Shown: one piece after another, positions 6,667 through 6,781 of the stretch | Layout: every line of letters starts with the position of its first letter | Position numbering within the stretch: position 1 is the stretch's first letter | Assembly: GCA_002686685.1 (NCBI GenBank) | Contig: NYYG01000044.1 | Location: 14,017 to 20,797 of the forward strand | Length of the DNA stretch: 6,781 nt | Direction: 5' to 3' | Source of the DNA: SAR116 cluster bacterium | GTDB taxonomy: Bacteria; Pseudomonadota; Alphaproteobacteria; Puniceispirillales; Puniceispirillaceae | Notes under the pieces: model-generated | Database searches by the model: none | Seen by the model: only the letters and a program-made list of their open reading frames with translations | Told to the model about the DNA's origin: nothing | Translations under genes and position numbers: made by a program

Positions 6667-6781
6667 ATGGTAGAATGCATGATGGACAAGCCGCGTCCGC
6701 CCGCTTCCGTGCGAAGCATCTGATATTGTTACAAGCCGTAACCAAATGTGATTTGAGACTCGCGGGCGGCCAGCCTAGAGT
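6667..6781 (+). promoter_or_regulatory. Upstream region of the next transcription unit (gene not visible)
   Basis: This 115-bp stretch after the terminator holds no convincing gene. It is locally richer in AT (6721-6760), with a GTTAC-5-GTAAC dyad at 6728-6742, a weak -35/-10 guess (TTGTTA at 6726, TGATTT at 6749, 17-bp spacing), and a GACTC at 6757-6761. In related genomes lpxC follows ftsZ, so this may be its promoter; that is inferred from gene order alone. Confidence 0.4.
6757..6761. promoter_or_regulatory. GANTC site in the region after ftsZ
   Basis: GACTC lies 3 bp beyond the tentative -10 element (6749-6754), near where a start point would fall. With the site at 4565 it is one of only two GANTC sites in the non-coding DNA of the window. 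Confidence 0.35.

Noticed and set aside
6667..6723. 18-codon ORF starting right after the terminator T-run
   Set aside because: No ribosome binding site, and its start abuts the terminator; it is probably chance.

Overview
The window is a piece of a division and cell wall (dcw) cluster from a high-GC Gram-negative bacterium, almost certainly an alphaproteobacterium. Three things point there: the gene order murC-murB-ddl-ftsQ-ftsA-ftsZ; an FtsZ with a very long disordered linker that ends in an [12 protein letters not shown] tail; and scarcity of GANTC sites, as in genomes with a CcrM-type methylase. I cannot name the genus. All genes are on the + strand.

Layout. 1-372 is the 3' end of murC, cut by the window edge. 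murB (369-1364), ddl (1361-2266), ftsQ (2254-3081) and ftsA (3078-4373) follow with no gaps: three junctions are 4-bp ATGA overlaps and ddl/ftsQ overlap by 13 bp, so they are probably one translationally coupled operon. The only gap inside the cluster is the 198 bp between ftsA and ftsZ (4374-4571). It holds a 61-codon reading frame with a strong ribosome binding site, whose stop overlaps the ftsZ start as ATGA. ftsZ (4572-6605) is followed at once by a strong intrinsic terminator. The last 115 bp look like the upstream region of a separate unit, usually lpxC in related genomes, but no coding sequence of it is visible.

The genes work together. MurC and MurB make and extend UDP-MurNAc, and Ddl supplies D-Ala-D-Ala for the same precursor. 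FtsZ forms the division ring, FtsA ties it to the membrane, and FtsQ links the ring to the periplasmic synthesis machinery.

The core enzymes are ordinary. The unusual material lies in fast-evolving or non-coding parts: the ftsA-ftsZ leader ORF, a repeat-built C-terminal tail on MurB that carries the ddl ribosome binding site, a roughly 340-residue FtsZ linker with codon-phased tandem repeats, and the placement of GANTC sites. I see no new multi-gene system here.
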